Positions 26,475 to 35,377 of a stretch of 64,000 nt of DNA are shown one piece after another (positions within the stretch are counted from its first letter, which is position 1; each line of letters opens with the position of its first letter). This DNA is from Sphingobium psychrophilum (GTDB taxonomy: Bacteria; Pseudomonadota; Alphaproteobacteria; Sphingomonadales; Sphingomonadaceae). The DNA lies in assembly GCF_012927105.1 (NCBI RefSeq), contig NZ_JABBFV010000001.1, positions 558,001 through 622,000 of the forward strand, in the 5' to 3' direction. The notes under the pieces were generated by a model. That model searched no databases. It saw only the letters and a list, made by a program, of their open reading frames with translations, and was not told the DNA's origin. Position numbers and translations under genes: made by a program.

Positions 26475-27626
26475 TCACATGCCTTCATGACCGGCATGGC
26501 CACCGCCATGCCCATCGCCATCCTGCTGGCCGGGGGCTTGCTTGCCCTGCGCGGCCGGAGTGCGTTTCGCCGCCGGGGTCATGCCCGCGGGCTGGGCGAT
26601 CTCGCCCTTCTTGCCCGGTTCGACCGGGTGGAAGCCGCCGACGTCGATCGTGCCGTCGTGGCGCAACCCTTCGACGTCATGCGCCGATTCCTTGCCCGCG
26701 CCGCCCATGGAGTCGGTCATCATCACCGCGTCCATGCACTTCTTGCCCGGCTGAACGCACATGTTGAGCGCCGCGTGGAACAGCTTGGGTTCGACACCGC
26801 TGAAATACATTGGCGGCACCTTCTCGCTGGGCTGTTCCAGCTTGACATAGGTGGCGCGGTCCAACGTCGCGCCGCTGGCCTTCACCTTGGCGACCCACCG
26901 ATCGAAACCGGCCTGGTCCATGGCGTGGAAGCGAAAACGCATGTTGGAGAAGCCCGCGCCCGAATAATTGGCGGAAAAGCCCTCATAATTGCCCGGCTTG
27001 TTGGCGACCGCGTGCAACACCGTCTGCATGCCTGGCATGGCGTAGATCTGCCCGGCCAGCGCCGGCACGAAGAAGCTGTTCATGATGCTGGACGAGGTAA
27101 TCTTGAACGCGATCGGCCGATCGACCGGCGCGGCCAGTTCGTTCACCGTCGCGATGCCGAGTTCAGGGTAGATGAACACCCATTTCCAGTCCATCGCCAC
27201 CACTTCGACCTGTAGCGGCTTGGCGGTCGGATCGACCTTGCGCGCATGATCGACGCGATCGAGCGGACGGTAGGGGTCAAGCAGATGGGTGCTGCTCCAC
27301 GTCACCGCGCCCAGCGCGATGATGATCAGCAGCGGCGCCGACCAGATCAGCAGTTCCAGGCTGGTCGAATGGTCCCATTCGGGATCATAATCTTCCGCCT
27401 TGGCCTTTTCCCGATATTTCCACGCGAACCAGATCGTCATCGCCATCACGGGTATGATGATCAGCAGCATCAATGCGGTCGAAATCAGGATCAGGTCGCG
27501 TTGCTGCATTGCAACATCGCCGGCGGGGGACATGACCACCCAGTTGCATCCGCCCAGCGGCAGCAGCAGGAATGGAGCGATTCGGCGCAGCAATGCGCGC
27601 TTGGTGGCAGGATGACGGGCTATCAT
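26475..27626 (-). CDS. cyoA: Cytochrome bo3 quinol oxidase subunit II
   Basis: About 383 residues from the ATG at 27626. A lipoprotein signal ends in LPLGGC (Cys 27), two membrane helices follow, then a periplasmic cupredoxin domain (VVAMDWKWVFIYPE, SIMNSFFVPALAGQIYAMPG). The CuA cysteine ligands are absent, as in all quinol oxidases. The C-terminal tail is unusually long and ends in GHGGGHAGHEGM. An ATG 12 codons upstream (27662) is also open. It leads the leftward cluster cyoABCD-surf1-regBA and diverges from an MHS transporter gene. Confidence 0.93.
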   Translation of the reverse strand: MIARHPATKRALLRRIAPFLLLPLGGCNWVVMSPAGDVAMQQRDLILISTALMLLIIIPVMAMTIWFAWKYREKAKAEDYDPEWDHSTSLELLIWSAPLLIIIALGAVTWSSTHLLDPYRPLDRVDHARKVDPTAKPLQVEVVAMDWKWVFIYPELGIATVNELAAPVDRPIAFKITSSSIMNSFFVPALAGQIYAMPGMQTVLHAVANKPGNYEGFSANYSGAGFSNMRFRFHAMDQAGFDRWVAKVKASGATLDRATYVKLEQPSEKVPPMYFSGVEPKLFHAALNMCVQPGKKCMDAVMMTDSMGGAGKESAHDVEGLRHDGTIDVGGFHPVEPGKKGEIAQPAGMTPAAKRTPAAQGKQAPGQQDGDGHGGGHAGHEGM

Positions 27627-27803
27627 GCCGCCCGCATTATCAGGATGGCCGGCGCGCGACATTGGACCTTTTGTCCTATCCCTGTGCATCTGCAAAATAG
27701 GGCATGGAGTAATTAACCAACGGGATGATTCGTCGTGCAACGAAGTGCGGCGCGGATCGTTCCCGCAGCATGAAGGTCCGTTTTACCCCATGACTTCCGC
27801 CCA

Positions 27804-29138
27804 ATGACCTCCGCGAAGACCACGCCCAATTCGACCCAGGCGGAACGCGACGTGCGCCAGCTGCATGCGCATGGACACAAGAAAATCGCGCCCGGCGAGA
27901 TCGCGATCGGCGTCATCATCGGGCGGACGTCGGAATTTTTCGACTTCTTCGTCTATGCGATCGCGTCGTGCATCGTCTTCCCGGCGCATATCTTCCCCTA
28001 TATGTCGCCGCTGATGGGGACGCTCTGGTCCTTCGCCATCTTCGCACTCGCCTTCATCACACGCCCGATCGGGTCGTTCATCTTCATGGCGGTCGATCGC
28101 GCCTATGGCCGCGGCGTCAAGCTGACCATCGCATTGTTCCTGCTGGGCGGATCGACCGCGGCGATCGCCTTCCTGCCGGGCTATGAGACGATCGGCCATT
28201 GGGCCGCGATCCTGCTGGCGCTGTTCCGCGCCGGTCAGGGCGTGGCGCTGGGCGGCACCTGGGATGGCTTGGCCTCGTTGCTCTCGCTCAACGCGCCCCA
28301 GAACAAGCGCGGCTGGTATGCGATGATGCCGCAATTGGGCGCGCCGCTGGCGCTGATGGTCGCGGCGGGCCTGTTCGCTTACTTCCTCAACATTCTCTCG
28401 ACCGCCGACTTCCTCGACTGGGGCTGGCGCTATCCCTTCTTCGTCGCCTTTGCGATCAACGTGGTGGCGCTGTTCGCCCGTCTGCGCATCGTCGTGACAG
28501 AGGAATTTGCGCGGCTCTATGAAACCCGCGAACTCCAGCCCTCGCCGGTCATCGAAACCGTCCGCAGCGAAGGGCGCAACATCGTCATCGGCGCGTTCGC
28601 CCCGATGGCCAGCTTCGCCCTGTTCCACATGGTCACCGTGTTCCCGCTGTCGTGGATCGCGCTCTATACCGACCAGCCGCTGGAACGATTCCTGATGATC
28701 GAGGTGATCGGCGCGTTCGTCGGCGTGCTGGCGATCATCGTGTCGGGCTTCGTCGCCGACATGGTCGGCCGCCGCACCCTGATCGGCTGGTCAGCGGTGG
28801 GCATCGCCATTTTCGCGGTCGCAGCGCCCTTGCTGCTCAATGGCGGCGATCTGGGCGAAGTCGCCTTCATGGTGCTGGGCTTCATCCTGCTGGGGCTGAG
28901 CTTCGGCCAGTCATCGGGCATCGTCGCCTCCAATTTCCGCACCGCCACGCGCTATACCGGGTCGGCGCTGACGTCGGACCTGGCCTGGCTGGTCGGCGCG
29001 GGCTTTGCGCCGCTGGTCGCGCTCTCTGTGTCGGCCGAATTTGGCCTGGCCGCGTCGGGCGTGTATCTGCTGTCGGGTGCGGTGGTGACCGGGGTCGCAC
29101 TGTTCGTGAACAAGGAACTGGCTGGCCGCGACCGTTAA
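27804..29138 (+). CDS. MFS transporter, metabolite:H+ symporter-like
   Basis: The 444-residue twelve-helix transporter resembles the MHS group, which takes up organic acids, osmolytes or aromatic acids with protons. Seen are IGVIIGRTSEFFDFFVYAIA at the start, FALAFITRPIGSFIF, and the loop motif VADMVGRRTL in the second half. The substrate is unknown. Its last four bases overlap the convergent glycosyltransferase stop. It diverges from cyoA, 177 bases away. Confidence 0.85.
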   Translation: MTSAKTTPNSTQAERDVRQLHAHGHKKIAPGEIAIGVIIGRTSEFFDFFVYAIASCIVFPAHIFPYMSPLMGTLWSFAIFALAFITRPIGSFIFMAVDRAYGRGVKLTIALFLLGGSTAAIAFLPGYETIGHWAAILLALFRAGQGVALGGTWDGLASLLSLNAPQNKRGWYAMMPQLGAPLALMVAAGLFAYFLNILSTADFLDWGWRYPFFVAFAINVVALFARLRIVVTEEFARLYETRELQPSPVIETVRSEGRNIVIGAFAPMASFALFHMVTVFPLSWIALYTDQPLERFLMIEVIGAFVGVLAIIVSGFVADMVGRRTLIGWSAVGIAIFAVAAPLLLNGGDLGEVAFMVLGFILLGLSFGQSSGIVASNFRTATRYTGSALTSDLAWLVGAGFAPLVALSVSAEFGLAASGVYLLSGAVVTGVALFVNKELAGRDR

Positions 29139-30010
29139 ACCGCGGCGCGCATCCGCTTGAGCGCCTTGCGGTCGAACCAGGCGGTGAGGCCGGGGCGCGG
29201 TCGGAAACGGGGCAGCCAGTCGGGATAGAGGCTCGCAAGACGCGCGGGGATGCCGGCTGGCCCCTCGCGCGTCATGATGTCCGACACGATCCGGTTCTGG
29301 TAGAAACGCACTGAATAGTTGATCAGCCGCTTATAATGCATGCGCCAAGTCTGGGGCCGGGCCAGGCTGACCTGTTCACACAGGAAGCCCGCGTCGTCGC
29401 AGGGCACGATTCCCGCCAGATCCCAGGCGATATCCTTCTGCAACCCGGTATGCGCCCAGGACGCCACCAGCCCGTCGTCGCCAATCAAATCGTCGGGCAA
29501 GCGCAGTCTGCGGGCGCGGATCTCCCGCACGAAATTACCTGACAGCGCATAGAGATCGCCGAACAGCCCGCCTTCGCTGCGCAGCGTGCCACGATAGGTT
29601 GCGGCCATCCGGCCGTTCATCGGCATGCCCGACGCGGCATTGGCGTCGGGATGAGCGGCCAGATCGGCGACCAGCGCATCGATCGATCCCGCCACGATCT
29701 GCGCATCGCCATCCATGAAGATGACGGCCTGCTCGGTCCCGGTCAGCAGGTCATGGACCATATGGTTCCAGGTGCGCGACTTGCCGCCTGCCTTGATGTC
29801 ATGGACGACGACATTGGCCCGCCCGCCCGCCGCCTCCCGCGCCCGCGCCACGGTCGCGTCGGTGGTGCCGTTGACCAGCACATGGAAGAGCGTATCGCGC
29901 CGATCGAGCGGGAGTGACGCCAGACAGGCACCGATCCGCCGTTCTTCCTGATGGGCGAAGATCGCGACAGCGACGGAAGAAGGGGCGGCGTAAGAGGGGT
30001 GGGGCGGCAT
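29135..30010 (-). CDS. Family 2 glycosyltransferase
   Basis: The 291-residue GT-A-fold enzyme shows SVAVAIFAHQEERRIGACLASL at the start of the nucleotide-sugar domain and the metal-binding DxD in AVIFMDGDAQIV. No membrane segment is obvious. The acceptor is unknown. It lies 4 bases after the ammonium transporter gene on the same strand, so the two are probably co-transcribed, although no functional link is known. Confidence 0.82.
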   Translation of the reverse strand: MPPHPSYAAPSSVAVAIFAHQEERRIGACLASLPLDRRDTLFHVLVNGTTDATVARAREAAGGRANVVVHDIKAGGKSRTWNHMVHDLLTGTEQAVIFMDGDAQIVAGSIDALVADLAAHPDANAASGMPMNGRMAATYRGTLRSEGGLFGDLYALSGNFVREIRARRLRLPDDLIGDDGLVASWAHTGLQKDIAWDLAGIVPCDDAGFLCEQVSLARPQTWRMHYKRLINYSVRFYQNRIVSDIMTREGPAGIPARLASLYPDWLPRFRPRPGLTAWFDRKALKRMRAAV

Positions 30011-30014
30011 GGCG

Positions 30015-31286
30015 TTAGCGGAAGTCCCAGCCCTGCTGGCCGTGCTGGCTGGCGTCGAGGCCGTCGGACTCTTCCTGTGCGCTCACCCGCATGGGGATGA
30101 CGACCGACACGATCAGCGCGGCGATCGCGCTTCCAACCATGGCCCACAGTGCGACCACGACCAGGCCGATGGCCTGCGACGTCAACGCGCCGGGCAGGCT
30201 GATATTGGCGTCGAAGCCGACCCCGCCCATCAGCGGCAGGACGAAGACCGGCAGCAGCAGCACACCGGTCAGGCCGCCCAGTCCATGAATGGCAAAGACG
30301 CCCGCGCCGTCATCGACCCGACCGGACAAGATGCCGCCACCGATGCGGGACACGAAAGCGGCGATGACGCCGATCAGCATCGCGCCGCCGGTGCCGACCA
30401 GCGCGGCGCTGGCCGATATGGCGGCGATGCCCGCCAGCGCGCCGGACATGATGCCGGTGGCGCTTGTGCGGGCGCTCAGCATCCGGTCGAGCAACCCCCA
30501 GGTCAGCGCCGCGGCGCAGGCGGCGAAGAGGTGATTGAGGATCGCGGTCGCGGCGTCGTCAGTCGCGCCCAGCGCCCAGCCGCCGACCACGCCGGACAGG
30601 CCGACCCAGAGCAGCCCGCCGCCCGCCATGCTGAGCAACGGGGCATGGCCGGGATCGGACGGCTCACGCCGACCGCCTGCGATCAAGGCAAGGGCGAGGG
30701 CGGAAAAGCCCGCCGTGCCGTGCAGGACCAGCCCGCCGGCGAAATCCATGACGCCCAGGTCGGCGAGCCAGCCGCCGCCCCACACCGCATGAGCGACCGG
30801 TGCATAGACCAGCAGCAGCCAGAGCGGGGTGAAGGCGACCCACCAGCCGATCCGCGTCCGTTCCGCCACCGCGCCCACCAGCAGGCAGGCGGCGAGCAGG
30901 GCGATAGTGAGCTGGAACAGCACGAAGGCCGATTCGGGCACGGTCAGCCCGTCGCGCAACTGGGCGAGATTGGCGAGCAGCAGGTTTCCGCCGCCACCCA
31001 GCCAGGCGCTGCCCGGCGCATAGGCGATGCTATAGCCCGCAATGCCCCAGGTCAGCGCCGCGACGGCCGCGACCGCCGCCCCCTGCGCCGTCACCGACAG
31101 GGCGCTGCGCACATTGACCTGCCCTGCGTGGCGCAGCATCAGCCCCGGCAGCGCGGCCAGCAGCACCAGCAGCGCGCACAGGATCATCCAGCCGGTATCG
31201 CCGCTGTCGGCCACCGCCACCTGCGCCCAGGCCGGTTGCGGCAGCGCCAGGGCGATCAGAAGGGGCAGGGCAAGAGAAAAGCGCAT
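30015..31286 (-). CDS. amt: Ammonium transporter
   Basis: About 423 residues from the ATG at 31286. A cleavable-looking signal (MRFSLALPLLIALALPQPAWA) precedes eleven membrane helices. The two pore histidines of Amt proteins are in DFAGGLVLHGTAG and VFAIHGLGG. No glnK gene adjoins it, which is unusual for Amt. A TTG two codons upstream is open, but the ATG gives the better signal peptide. Confidence 0.9.
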   Translation of the reverse strand: MRFSLALPLLIALALPQPAWAQVAVADSGDTGWMILCALLVLLAALPGLMLRHAGQVNVRSALSVTAQGAAVAAVAALTWGIAGYSIAYAPGSAWLGGGGNLLLANLAQLRDGLTVPESAFVLFQLTIALLAACLLVGAVAERTRIGWWVAFTPLWLLLVYAPVAHAVWGGGWLADLGVMDFAGGLVLHGTAGFSALALALIAGGRREPSDPGHAPLLSMAGGGLLWVGLSGVVGGWALGATDDAATAILNHLFAACAAALTWGLLDRMLSARTSATGIMSGALAGIAAISASAALVGTGGAMLIGVIAAFVSRIGGGILSGRVDDGAGVFAIHGLGGLTGVLLLPVFVLPLMGGVGFDANISLPGALTSQAIGLVVVALWAMVGSAIAALIVSVVIPMRVSAQEESDGLDASQHGQQGWDFR

Positions 31287-31774
31287 GATCAAAACCCGGC
31301 TGTGGACAAGTACGCTGTGTCTAGCGGCGCTCTGGTAAAGTTTTCGATAAGTAAGGTCGATGGGAGGAAAGGATGGCGCGGCAGGCCGTCACGGCCGAAG
31401 TATACAGCGTCGTCGGGCAAAATCGGCCAATAGTCGCTGTGAGGATGCGGCGACGCGCCTTTGAAGCCATCGCGACGCGCCATATGGGTCACAGGCGCGC
31501 GACATGGGTGCGACACGGGCGCCACGCCCGCGCGACAGCGATGCGCCGATCGCGCGACGGCAGGGCTGTTGGGGGGGGAGCGGAGGATTCATCTAGAAGG
31601 ATAGACCAGACAAAATCCTACATTGGAAGGCTTTCGTGGACGTGTGTCTGGCTCGTCTTTCCGCCGATGGGTGGCAAGCGCCGGTGTACAGGTTCAGCGG
31701 TGGTAATGGCGCTCCCTTCCCTTTAGAGGGGGCGGCACAGTTCCCACGACATTCACGTAGAAGATGGCAGGTAG
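31287..31774. other. Intergenic region, 488 bases
   Basis: It presumably holds the amt promoter. Around 31490-31562 the unit GCGCGAC recurs several times in a GC-rich stretch. A weak hairpin (GCGCTCCCTTCCCTTT...AGGGGGCGGC, about 31709-31736) lies before the HNH-like gene. Open frames here do not look like proteins. Confidence 0.5.
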
Positions 31775-31777
31775 ATG

Positions 31778-32116
31778 ATGGCCCGCAAACATTCGAAACA
31801 TGGTCGCTACGAAGACGTGGTGGTCGAGGAAGACGCGCCGCCGCCGGCGGTAGACTGCTGGCTGTGCGGGCGGCCGACCGGCAAGACGATCGTCTGGCAC
31901 CATCCCGTTCCCAAGAGCCGGGGCGGGCGCGATGTCGTTCCCATGCATGGCATCTGCCAGCAGACGCTGATCGCCAATTTCACCAATTCCGAATTGCAGC
32001 GCCACGGGACGGATGTCGAGGGGCTGCTGGCCCATCCCAATGTGCGCAAATTCGTCGATTGGGTGGCGAACAAAGACCCCGATTTCACCGCCACCACGGC
32101 GAAGAAGCAGCGGTAG
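31778..32116 (+). CDS. HNH-endonuclease-like protein with degenerate motif
   Basis: About 112 residues. It has a zinc-knuckle-like CWLCGRP and a first HNH hairpin WHHPVPKSRGG at about residues 40-50. The second part reads MHGICQQTLIANFTNSEL. In relatives I recall this stretch has the form H-x-x-C-H-x-x-I-H, but here both later histidines are replaced (CQ and LI). The metal site may therefore be incomplete. Two adjacent ATGs (31775 and 31778) are possible starts, with AGGTAG just before. It stands alone. Confidence 0.7.
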   Translation: MARKHSKHGRYEDVVVEEDAPPPAVDCWLCGRPTGKTIVWHHPVPKSRGGRDVVPMHGICQQTLIANFTNSELQRHGTDVEGLLAHPNVRKFVDWVANKDPDFTATTAKKQR

Positions 32117-32328
32117 GCGGGCGAGGATTTGGTGGCTGCGCTGGGATAGAAGCGGGATGCGGGGTAAAGCTTGGCATGATGGAGCTGCAAGCGACCATTT
32201 TTTGCCGTAGGCAGCGTCACGCGCCGCGCCCGGAGGCTGCCGTTCGTTTGGCACTCACCCCGACCCTTTGAATAGCGACTTTGGGCAGGTCTATCAGGCA
32301 GTTGTGACCGGTCGAGGTTGTACGGCCA

Positions 32329-33429
32329 CTACCCGATGGTTGAAGCTGTCCGATTTGAGCCGTCTGTACCCGAACCGTAAATATCCAGATACGGACTTTT
32401 GCGCAGAAGCATTGTCACAGTAAGCCAAAGAAGACTGAGAGCCAAAAAGGGGCTCACGAAGACGGCCAACGCAGCAGTCTGGTTCCGTCCGCCGCGCACG
32501 AGCATTTGTTGCACGACGAACGGCACGATCGCGATCGTATCATAGGTAAGAAGATAAGGCGACATCAGCGCGCTGGCGAGGATGATCAGTCCGGCTAATT
32601 CCAGACAATCCGCACCGCGTGAACGCTTGGTAATGAGAAGAACCGCTATCGTGACGCCTAGTATGAAGAACGGCCAAGTGGATAAATGGAAGTTCGATGC
32701 CACGCCCATTGGGCTGACCGAACCAGCATAAGCATGAGCATGATCGACCGCCTTTGGAAATGCTCTTAGCGCTTTTGCCCAATCGAGCCATAGCTGAGAA
32801 CCGAGTGCGAGGAGTTCGATCGTAATGGTTGCGGCAACGGCGATGCTGGCACCGATCAGCGCCCCCCAATCCTTCCTGGTCAGCAAGATCAGCGGCGCAG
32901 CTAAAAGTATCTGAGGCTTGATCGTTGCAGCTAAGCCAAGCAGAAGACCCTGACGCCAACCCTTGAGCGAAACAGCGATGAGGATCATAGCGGCAACCAA
33001 CGCACCGAATTGGCCGACGGCAATGGTTGTTACCAGCGCGGGGCTAAACACAACCAGCAGTGCAACGCGAGGCCCCGCTAGGCGATTGCTCGCCCAGGCA
33101 ATGGCACCGATCGACAGCGTGACCCACAGCACAAATCCCGACTTCAAGCTGAGCCAAGCCAGCGGTTGCAACCAAAGGAGCGTGGTGGGCGGATAGGCAA
33201 AGGGGTTCGCCTCGCGCAGTGCATACACGCTGCTAAGCGGTTCACTGGCCGCGCGGTGGAACACGCCGAAGTCGTTGCCGATCATTCCGAGATGGAAGGC
33301 GTAAGCAATGTAGCAAAGCCAAAAGACCGCACCATAGGCCAGTGCGGCGATGAGGACGCGCTGGCTATCCACTGTGGTGACAGGCGTTCGACTATCGATT
33401 GGGGCCATCTCTTGCAAAAATTCCGCCAT
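32329..33429 (-). CDS. GT87/DUF2029-type membrane glycosyltransferase
   Basis: The 366-residue protein has about nine to ten hydrophobic segments. It has the GT87 marks GNDFGVFHRAA, ANPFAYPPTTLLWLQPLAWL and LLGLAATIKPQILLAAPLILL. GT87 enzymes are polyprenyl-phosphate-sugar mannosyltransferases acting outside the membrane. The ATG at 33429 is preferred over a GTG six codons upstream. Its base composition looks clearly less GC-rich than neighbouring genes, with many AT-ending codons, which suggests acquisition from elsewhere. No other polysaccharide genes adjoin it. Confidence 0.75.
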   Translation of the reverse strand: MAEFLQEMAPIDSRTPVTTVDSQRVLIAALAYGAVFWLCYIAYAFHLGMIGNDFGVFHRAASEPLSSVYALREANPFAYPPTTLLWLQPLAWLSLKSGFVLWVTLSIGAIAWASNRLAGPRVALLVVFSPALVTTIAVGQFGALVAAMILIAVSLKGWRQGLLLGLAATIKPQILLAAPLILLTRKDWGALIGASIAVAATITIELLALGSQLWLDWAKALRAFPKAVDHAHAYAGSVSPMGVASNFHLSTWPFFILGVTIAVLLITKRSRGADCLELAGLIILASALMSPYLLTYDTIAIVPFVVQQMLVRGGRNQTAALAVFVSPFLALSLLWLTVTMLLRKSPYLDIYGSGTDGSNRTASTIG

Positions 33430-33842
33430 AGGGCTTATCCCGAACACTATCGCTCATAACGCGGATTGATTAAGAAATCTGAACGGCGGATACCTGGATC
33501 GCGTCTACTGGCTCGGTTCGACACGGTCGCTGCCGGGCCTCCTGAAATCACGGCTGATCTACACATTGGCCATAGTCCGCCATGTGGGCTTACCTGAAAC
33601 AACCGTCAGCTATATTATTATTGCCGCCTCAAAGCTGACAATCCGCAAACCACCCTTTCTCGACATTCAAGACATTCGATATTGTCCCTTCTCCGTGCCC
33701 TCCGCGCCTCCGCGCGAAAAAATCTAATCGCGCAGAGGCGCGGAGGACGCAGAGATAAAGCGGAAAGACACCTGGGATGGCTTTTTCCGCATTGTTGAAG
33801 TGGGATGAAAAACGCGGCGATCTTCCACCCATCTCAACACCG
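33430..33842. other. Intergenic region, 413 bases, with inverted repeat
   Basis: Apart from the paired repeat at 33691-33754, no convincing gene was found. The AT content is higher than in the surroundings, as for the GT87 gene. Confidence 0.5.
33691..33754. repeat. Paired inverted repeat, family C
   Basis: Arms 33691-33716 and 33729-33754 agree at 22 of 26 positions when one is read backwards, around a 12-base A/T-rich loop. The core is CTCCGCGCCTC. I recall similar elements dispersed in sphingomonad genomes. No other copy is in this window. Confidence 0.8.
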
Positions 33843-34565
33843 CTAGAAACTCTCGCCCCCGCAGCGCACACGGCCGGTGCCGCGATTGTCGATGGTGCAG
33901 GCGGCTTTGCCGGTGATGGTGACGTCGCCCGATCCCGTTGTCGTGACCCGCGCGGTGACGTCGGCGGTCAGGGTGATGCTGCCTGGCCCTTCGTTGGTGA
34001 CGCTGGCCTGGCGCGCGATCAGGGGTTCGGCCGCCAGCGCGCCGGGGCCGTTGACGCGGATATTGGCGACGCCCGCGCGGCCCGCCATCGTCACCCGGCC
34101 GCCGCCCGCCAGCGCCACGTCGATCCGGTCGAGGTCGACCGTGCCCACGCTGACGTCGCCATTGCCGCCCAGCACGATCTGCCCCGACTGGCCCTTCATC
34201 CGGTCGATCGACACCGAACCGCCGCCGGTCAGCACGATCCGCTGAACCATGGCGGTGGACAGGCGCAGCGTGGCCGCGCCGCCGCTTTTCTCGCCTGGCC
34301 GCGTCCGCTCCATGGCGATGGTGAGCAGCCGGCCCGACACATCGACCTTCAGCCGGTCGAGCGCGTTCTGGTCGCCCTCCGCCCGCGCCGATGCGCCTGC
34401 GCCGGTCGTCAGGACGACCGTGACGGGCGCATCCACGCGGATCGCGTCGAAGCTGGTGATGGTGTAGCCGCGCGTCGCCGCATTGGCGGGCGCGACGAGG
34501 AACAGCGCGGCGGCCGTTAGTGCGCGCAGCGCGCTTCGCCCGGCCCCGTTCCGCTCGTCGTGCAT
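33843..34565 (-). CDS. DUF2807 (GIN domain) secreted protein
   Basis: The 240-residue product has a signal peptide (ALTAAALFLVAPANA, cut near residue 30) and a repetitive beta-helix-like body of the DUF2807/GIN type. Rows such as VLTGGGSVSIDRMKG and VALAGGGRVTMAG recur. The end reads TTTGSGDVTITGKAACTIDNRG. The function is unknown and the location is probably periplasmic or surface. It overlaps the upstream DUF2807 gene by 49 bases and has no later ATG, so the overlap is real if the gene is. Confidence 0.8.
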   Translation of the reverse strand: MHDERNGAGRSALRALTAAALFLVAPANAATRGYTITSFDAIRVDAPVTVVLTTGAGASARAEGDQNALDRLKVDVSGRLLTIAMERTRPGEKSGGAATLRLSTAMVQRIVLTGGGSVSIDRMKGQSGQIVLGGNGDVSVGTVDLDRIDVALAGGGRVTMAGRAGVANIRVNGPGALAAEPLIARQASVTNEGPGSITLTADVTARVTTTGSGDVTITGKAACTIDNRGTGRVRCGGESF

Positions 34566-35257
34566 TGCGCCTTGCCCTTTACCGTTACGTCGCCCGGACC
34601 CATGATGCTGATAGCGACCCTGCCGTCGGAGGCAATGTCGATGTCGCCCGCGCCCAGGACATCGATCTCCGCGTTGCCGACCTTCAGCGCGGCGGCGTCG
34701 ATGTCGCCTACGCCGGTGATGGACAGTTTCGCGGTGTCGGCGGTGCCCGCAATCTTGATCGATCCCGCGCCGGTGATGTCGGCGCTCAGCGTCTTGAGCG
34801 CCACCGTGCCGATGCGGAAATCGCCAGCCCCGGTCAGCGCGAGGTCCAGCCGGTCGCCCTGCGCCTTGTCCAGGTCGAAATCGCCAGCCCCGGTCAGCGC
34901 GGCGGCGGCGATGGCGGGCATCGTCACATGGACGGTCGCCCCCTTGTCCCCATCCTTGCGGCCCCAGTTCCAGTCGCCCTTGGACTTGCGACCGATCACC
35001 AGCTTGCCGTCCTTGACCCGGATGTCGAGGTCGGCCACCGCTTTGGCATCGCCATCCGCTTTGACCGCGAACCCGCTGCCGATGGTGACGGCGACATTGT
35101 CCGGCCCGGTCGCGTCGATTTCCGTGAAATCCTTGCGCGTCGACCAGTCCTGCGTGCTGCTCGCGGCGGCGGACGACTCGTCGGTGCGCGAACAGGCGGT
35201 GGTGGACAGCGCCATGCCCGTCAGGGCCAGCGCCAACAGGGGAAAGGGGCGGGGCAT
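34517..35257 (-). CDS. DUF2807 (GIN domain) lipoprotein
   Basis: The 246-residue protein starts with a lipoprotein signal ending near LSTTAC (Cys 22). It continues with the same repeated beta-helix rows as its neighbour (LTGAGDFDLDKAQG, LTGAGDFRIGTVA, ITGVGDIDAAALKVG). Both proteins close with a GKA-C-T segment, which points to an old duplication. The ATG at 35257 is chosen because it gives the signal peptide; the frame is open to 35344. No function is known for the family. Confidence 0.82.
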   Translation of the reverse strand: MPRPFPLLALALTGMALSTTACSRTDESSAAASSTQDWSTRKDFTEIDATGPDNVAVTIGSGFAVKADGDAKAVADLDIRVKDGKLVIGRKSKGDWNWGRKDGDKGATVHVTMPAIAAAALTGAGDFDLDKAQGDRLDLALTGAGDFRIGTVALKTLSADITGAGSIKIAGTADTAKLSITGVGDIDAAALKVGNAEIDVLGAGDIDIASDGRVAISIMGPGDVTVKGKAQCTTSGTGPGEARCAH

Positions 35258-35377
35258 CGCAATCTCCTCAATGTGTGTTGCTTGAACAATACACGTTGTC
35301 CGTGGCGGTTCCAAGCCTCTTGTTCGTCGGACCGGTTCAGGCATGATAGATGACTGAAATTACGGAGTGTCCCGTCC

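Noticed and set aside
31289..31726. Short frames on both strands between amt and the HNH-like gene.
   Set aside because: Biased, repetitive composition, no ribosome-binding site and no family resemblance.
33691..33754. The family C repeat as ends of an insertion sequence.
   Set aside because: The arms are only 12 bases apart with no transposase between them.
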